Shown here: piece by piece, positions 61,191 through 64,000 of the stretch
How positions within the stretch are numbered: position 1 is the first letter of the stretch
Layout of the letters: every line of letters begins with the position of its first letter
Position numbers and translations under genes: made by a program
The notes under the pieces: model-generated
Database searches by the model: none
Told to the model about the DNA's origin: nothing
What the model saw: only the letters and a program-made list of their open reading frames with translations
Origin: Paracoccus sp. M683
GTDB lineage: Bacteria > Pseudomonadota > Alphaproteobacteria > Rhodobacterales > Rhodobacteraceae
Length of the DNA: 64,000 bases
Direction: 5' to 3'
NCBI RefSeq assembly: GCF_007096355.1
Contig: NZ_VKDF01000004.1
Span: 248,357 to 312,356, forward strand

Positions 61191-62363
61191 ATGATTTCGC
61201 ATGTCTTGCCGACCTATAACCGTTTCCCCATCGCCTTTGATCGCGGCGAGGGCAGCTGGGCCATCACCGCAGACGGCACGCGATATCTGGATCTGGGCGC
61301 GGGCATCGCGGTGAACGTGCTGGGCCACGCCAACCCCGATCTGGTTGCCACCCTGACCGAGCAGGCCGGGCGAATCTGGCATGTCTCTAACATCTACAAC
61401 ATCCCGCAACAGGAACATCTGGCCGATCTGCTGGTCGAACACAGCTTTGCCGATACCGTATTCTTCACCAATTCCGGCACCGAGGCGGCCGAACTGGCGA
61501 TCAAGATGGCCCGCAAATACTGGGATCATGAAGGTCAGCCCGACCGGATCGAGATCCTGACCTTCGAGGGCGCCTTCCATGGCCGCTCGACCGGCGCCAT
61601 CGCGGCTGCCGGCTCGGAAAAGATGGTCAAGGGTTTCGGCCCGCTGATGCCCGGCTTCCGGCAATTGCCCTTTGGCGACATGGCCGCATTGAAAGCGGCG
61701 ATCAGCGACAAGACCTGCGCGGTGATGATAGAACCCATTCAGGGCGAAGGCGGCATCCGCCCCCTCACCGATGACGAACTGCGCGAGGTTCGCGGGCTTT
61801 GCGATCAGACCGGCGCGCTGCTGATCCTGGACGAGGTGCAATGCGGCATGGGCCGGACCGGCCGGCTGTTCGCGCATGAGTTTGCCGGTATCACGCCGGA
61901 TATCATGATGGTCGCCAAGGGCATCGGCGGTGGCTTCCCTCTGGGCGCGGTGCTGGCCACCGAAAAGGCCGCCGCCGGCATGGTTGCGGGCACGCATGGC
62001 TCGACCTATGGCGGCAATCCCCTGGGTTGCGCGGTCGGGGCGAAGGTCATGCAGATCGTTTCGGACCCCGCCTTCCTGGCCGAGGTCAGTCGCAAGGCCG
62101 GTCTGTTTCGCCAGCGGCTTGAGGGGCTGGTCGCCGCCCATCCCGAGGTTTTTGAATCCGTGCGCGGACAGGGGCTGATGCTGGGGCTGAAATGCAAGGT
62201 TGCGCCGGGTGACATGGTCAAGGCTGGCCATGACCAGCATGTCCTGACGATTGCCGCCGCCGATAACACCCTGCGGCTTCTGCCGCCGCTGAATATCTCG
62301 GACGAGGATATCGCCGAGGCGGTGGCGCGGCTGGACCGCGCGGCGGGCAGTCTGGATGGCTGA
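61191..62363 (+). CDS. argD: Acetylornithine/succinyldiaminopimelate aminotransferase
   Basis: A 390-residue fold-type I PLP enzyme of arginine synthesis. The pattern is clear: the substrate end LPTYNRFPIAFDRGEGSW, YLDLGAGIAVNVLGHANP, FFTNSGTEAAELAIKMARKY, FHGRSTGAIAA, the PLP Asp in LLILDEVQCGMGRTG, the Schiff-base lysine in MMVAKGIGGGFPLGA and GTHGSTYGGNPLGCA. ATG 61191 has AAGGA 8 nt upstream, while an upstream TTG at 61176 overlaps that site. In relatives argF usually follows. Here a GNAT gene overlaps its 3' end by 8 bp. A palindrome lies upstream. Confidence 0.94.
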   Translation: MISHVLPTYNRFPIAFDRGEGSWAITADGTRYLDLGAGIAVNVLGHANPDLVATLTEQAGRIWHVSNIYNIPQQEHLADLLVEHSFADTVFFTNSGTEAAELAIKMARKYWDHEGQPDRIEILTFEGAFHGRSTGAIAAAGSEKMVKGFGPLMPGFRQLPFGDMAALKAAISDKTCAVMIEPIQGEGGIRPLTDDELREVRGLCDQTGALLILDEVQCGMGRTGRLFAHEFAGITPDIMMVAKGIGGGFPLGAVLATEKAAAGMVAGTHGSTYGGNPLGCAVGAKVMQIVSDPAFLAEVSRKAGLFRQRLEGLVAAHPEVFESVRGQGLMLGLKCKVAPGDMVKAGHDQHVLTIAAADNTLRLLPPLNISDEDIAEAVARLDRAAGSLDG

Positions 62364-62838
62364 ATACGGGTTTCGGGCGCTGACGCCGGATGATCTGCCG
62401 ATGCTGGCGGATTGGCTGCGCGCGCCCGAAATCAGCCGCTGGTGGCCCGATCCCGCGCACCAGATCGCCGGGATCGAAAAGGATCTGGGCGAACCAGCCA
62501 TGTCGCAATTGATGGTCGTGGCGACGGGGTGGCCCATCGCCTTTGTCCAGCATTATCAGGCGCATCGCTGGAAGGCCCCGCATTTCGCCTCTCTGCCCGC
62601 AGGGACGGTCGCCATTGACGTGTTTTCAGCGCCGGATGCGATGGGGCAGGGCGGGGCATGGCTTGACGCGCTGGCGCTGCATCTGCTGAAAACGGCGCCC
62701 ATGCTGGCGGTCGATCCCGCACCCGATAATACCCGCGCCATCCGCGCCTATGAAAAGGCCGGTTTCCGTGGCGACCTGGTCGCGCCGAATGAACACGGCG
62801 AAATGCTGCGGCTGATGACGCGGCGACGAACTGATTGA
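62356..62838 (+). CDS. GNAT acetyltransferase (AAC(6')-like)
   Basis: A 160-residue acetyl-CoA-dependent acyltransferase. It reads GFRALTPDDLPMLADWLRAP at the start (the usual GNAT opening), PEISRWWPDP, then AIDVFSAPDAMGQGGAWLDA (acetyl-CoA pyrophosphate region, with MGQGGA in place of the classic RGxGxG/A) and VDPAPDNTRAIRAYEKAGFR. This layout resembles aminoglycoside 6'-acetyltransferases and siderophore or lysine acylases, so neither resistance nor another role can be assumed. Its start overlaps argD by 8 bp, so it is expressed with argD. Confidence 0.85.
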   Translation: MAEYGFRALTPDDLPMLADWLRAPEISRWWPDPAHQIAGIEKDLGEPAMSQLMVVATGWPIAFVQHYQAHRWKAPHFASLPAGTVAIDVFSAPDAMGQGGAWLDALALHLLKTAPMLAVDPAPDNTRAIRAYEKAGFRGDLVAPNEHGEMLRLMTRRRTD

Positions 62839-62921
62839 CTTGACGGGCAGGCCCGGCGCGGGCTTGCTGGCACCGCTGCACGGGCAGCCATCGCAAAGCA
62901 CGGAGAGAACGAGGCAATCCG

Positions 62922-63545
62922 ATGCACGATCATGACAACGACCACGACCACGGCAGCGATCTGGACGAGATGACCGCGCGGGTCCGCGCGCTGGAAACGA
63001 TTCTGACCCGCAAGGGGCTGGTCGATCCGGCGGCGGTGGATGCGATCATCGACACCTATCAGAACAAGGTCGGCCCAAGGAACGGCGCGGCCGTTGTCGC
63101 CCGCGCCTGGACGGATCCCGCCTTCGCCGACCACCTGCGCCGCGATGCCACGGCGGCCATCGCCCAGATGGGGTTCACCGGGCGGCAGGGCGAACATATG
63201 CAGGCGCTGTTCAACAGTGCCGACACGCATCACATGGTCGTCTGCACCCTGTGTTCCTGCTATCCTTGGACGGTGCTGGGCGTGCCTCCGGTCTGGTATA
63301 AGTCGCCGGCCTATCGGTCCCGTGCCGTGCGCGAACCCCGCGCCGTGCTGGCCGATTTCGGCGTCACCCTGCCAGCGGGCCAGGCCGTGAAGGTCTGGGA
63401 TTCCACGGCTGAACTGCGCTATCTGGTCATCCCCCAACGCCCCGCCGGAACCGAGGGCTGGGACGCGGACCGCCTCGCCGCTCTCGTCACCCGTGACAGC
63501 ATGATCGGCACCGGCCTGGCGCTGTCTGCCGAGCCACAGCCATGA
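62922..63545 (+). CDS. nthA: Nitrile hydratase alpha subunit, cobalt type
   Basis: Hydrates nitriles to amides as an alpha-beta heterodimer. The 207-residue subunit has the metal site VCTLCSCYPW with Cys108, Cys111 and Cys113. Thr109 between the first two cysteines is the cobalt-type signature (iron enzymes have Ser). PPVWYKSPAYRSRAVREPR with the conserved arginines follows. The N-terminus MHDHDNDHDHG is His/Asp-rich, as in other cobalt enzymes, and could bind metal. GAGG lies 7-8 nt before the ATG. The beta-subunit gene overlaps the stop by 4 bp. Confidence 0.95.
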   Translation: MHDHDNDHDHGSDLDEMTARVRALETILTRKGLVDPAAVDAIIDTYQNKVGPRNGAAVVARAWTDPAFADHLRRDATAAIAQMGFTGRQGEHMQALFNSADTHHMVVCTLCSCYPWTVLGVPPVWYKSPAYRSRAVREPRAVLADFGVTLPAGQAVKVWDSTAELRYLVIPQRPAGTEGWDADRLAALVTRDSMIGTGLALSAEPQP

Positions 63546-64000
63546 ACGGGCCGCATGATCTGGGCGGGGCCATGGGCTTTGGCGCCATCAACCCCGAAAA
63601 GAACGAGCCGGTCTTTCATGCCGAATGGGAGGGGCGCGCCCTTGGCGTAACCCTTGCCGCAGGCGCTTTGGGCGCCTGGAGCATCGACGAAAGCCGTCAT
63701 GCGCGCGAATGCCTGCCCTGGCCGATCTATCTGGGGACCTCCTATTACGAGATCTGGATCAGGGCGCTGGAAAGCCTGTTGCTGCGCCACGGTTTCATCA
63801 CCGGGACCGAGCTGAACAGCGGTACGGCTGAACCCGGCGCGGCCCATCCACGGCAGTTGACGGCAGATCGCGTTGCCTCTGCCCTGGCTCGCGGCGGCCC
63901 CTGTGACCGGGCGATCACCGCCGAACCTGCCTTCGCCATGGGCGACCGGGTGCGGCTGCAAAACCGCCACCCGCAAGGACATACCCGCATTCCCGGCTAT
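63542..64000 (+). CDS. nthB: Nitrile hydratase beta subunit, 3' end outside the window
   Basis: The 153 codons visible begin MNGPHDLGGAMGFGAINPEK, the characteristic beta-subunit N-terminus (MNGxHDxGG..GFG). EPVFHAEWEGRALGVTLA, the SYYEIWIRALESLL segment and FAMGDRVRLQNRHPQGHTRI also match nitrile hydratase beta chains, the last being the conserved C-terminal barrel where RVR and HxxGHTR occur. The ATG overlaps the nthA stop (ATGA), so the subunits are translated together. The activator/cobalt chaperone gene is expected just beyond the window. Confidence 0.93.
   Translation, partial: MNGPHDLGGAMGFGAINPEKNEPVFHAEWEGRALGVTLAAGALGAWSIDESRHARECLPWPIYLGTSYYEIWIRALESLLLRHGFITGTELNSGTAEPGAAHPRQLTADRVASALARGGPCDRAITAEPAFAMGDRVRLQNRHPQGHTRIPGY

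Noticed and set aside
60582..62537. 651-codon minus-strand open frame across the ABC-2 permease and argD
   Set aside because: It is a shadow of two conserved genes, with no domain and no ribosome-binding site.
62356..62838. Reading the GNAT protein as an aminoglycoside-resistance enzyme
   Set aside because: The resemblance to AAC(6') proteins is general to this GNAT branch, the gene is coupled to argD, and no resistance context is present.

Overview
The window is GC-rich DNA that reads as the chromosome of an alphaproteobacterium of the Rhodobacteraceae, most likely Paracoccus or a close relative. I infer this from gene content: a GcrA cell-cycle regulator, a malyl-CoA lyase of the Rhodobacter Mcl1 type, an Aap/Bzt-type amino-acid ABC transporter, a TIGR02186 protein beside a TauE/SafE permease, EI-Ntr (PtsP) beside aspartate kinase, and a surE-pcm-nlpD cluster. 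No plasmid or phage replication genes and no CRISPR array are visible.

Layout. 1-2 kb: the end of an amino-acid ABC transporter (permease plus ATPase). 2-11.5 kb, minus strand: a long, tightly packed series running rpmH, rnpA, yidD, a membrane-anchored unknown, ttcA, an EAL phosphodiesterase, yidC, a MOSC protein, engB, argB, a ferredoxin-like protein and a SixA-type phosphatase. Many of these genes overlap by 4 bp. 11.7-13.3 kb: an orphan sensor kinase and tRNA-Arg(ACG). 13.4-14.45 kb: decayed mobile DNA downstream of the tRNA, holding a TniQ fragment, a frameshifted IS21-type IstB and the C-terminal end of a fumarase/aspartase-family lyase. 14.6-24 kb, minus strand: an AGE-family epimerase, a secreted propeller-RTX protein, ptsP, lysC, a DUF1178 protein, waaA and tRNA-Cys. 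24-27.6 kb, plus strand: an isoaspartyl methyltransferase homologue, a TolC protein and a large acidic protein with PopZ-like architecture.

27.7-30.4 kb: nlpD, pcm and surE. 30.5-34.6 kb: a TauE/SafE permease with its TIGR02186 partner, then a secreted hydrolase divergent from an AraC-type regulator. 34.6-41.3 kb: mcl1, an enolase-superfamily epimerase with an altered catalytic motif, a D-amino-acid transaminase, a sulfotransferase, ettA and a GT-D-like glycosyltransferase. 41.4-50.1 kb: a DUF2254 protein, an outer-membrane barrel, a small secreted peptide, a DsbA-like protein, an HNH protein, an acyl-CoA synthetase, a BON-LysM protein, a CAP lipoprotein and an ABC exporter. 50.1-55.7 kb: a nucleosidase, a YcaQ-family protein, tRNA-Leu(UAA), arginase, a GIY-YIG protein and metG. 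55.9-64 kb: a DUF898 and M48 protease pair, nudC, a Nudix hydrolase, gcrA, an ABC-2 permease, argD, a GNAT enzyme and the start of a cobalt-type nitrile hydratase operon.

Most of the window is conserved housekeeping DNA. Translational coupling is the dominant layout: I see 4-bp ATGA, GTGA or TTGA overlaps at ten junctions. The accessory signals are the transposon graveyard after tRNA-Arg, the propeller-RTX exoprotein, the GIY-YIG gene coupled to metG and the nitrile hydratase. I found no complete, clearly new multi-gene system. The best leads are those accessory genes, the PopZ-like protein, the KxR enolase-superfamily protein and a 19-bp palindrome upstream of argD.
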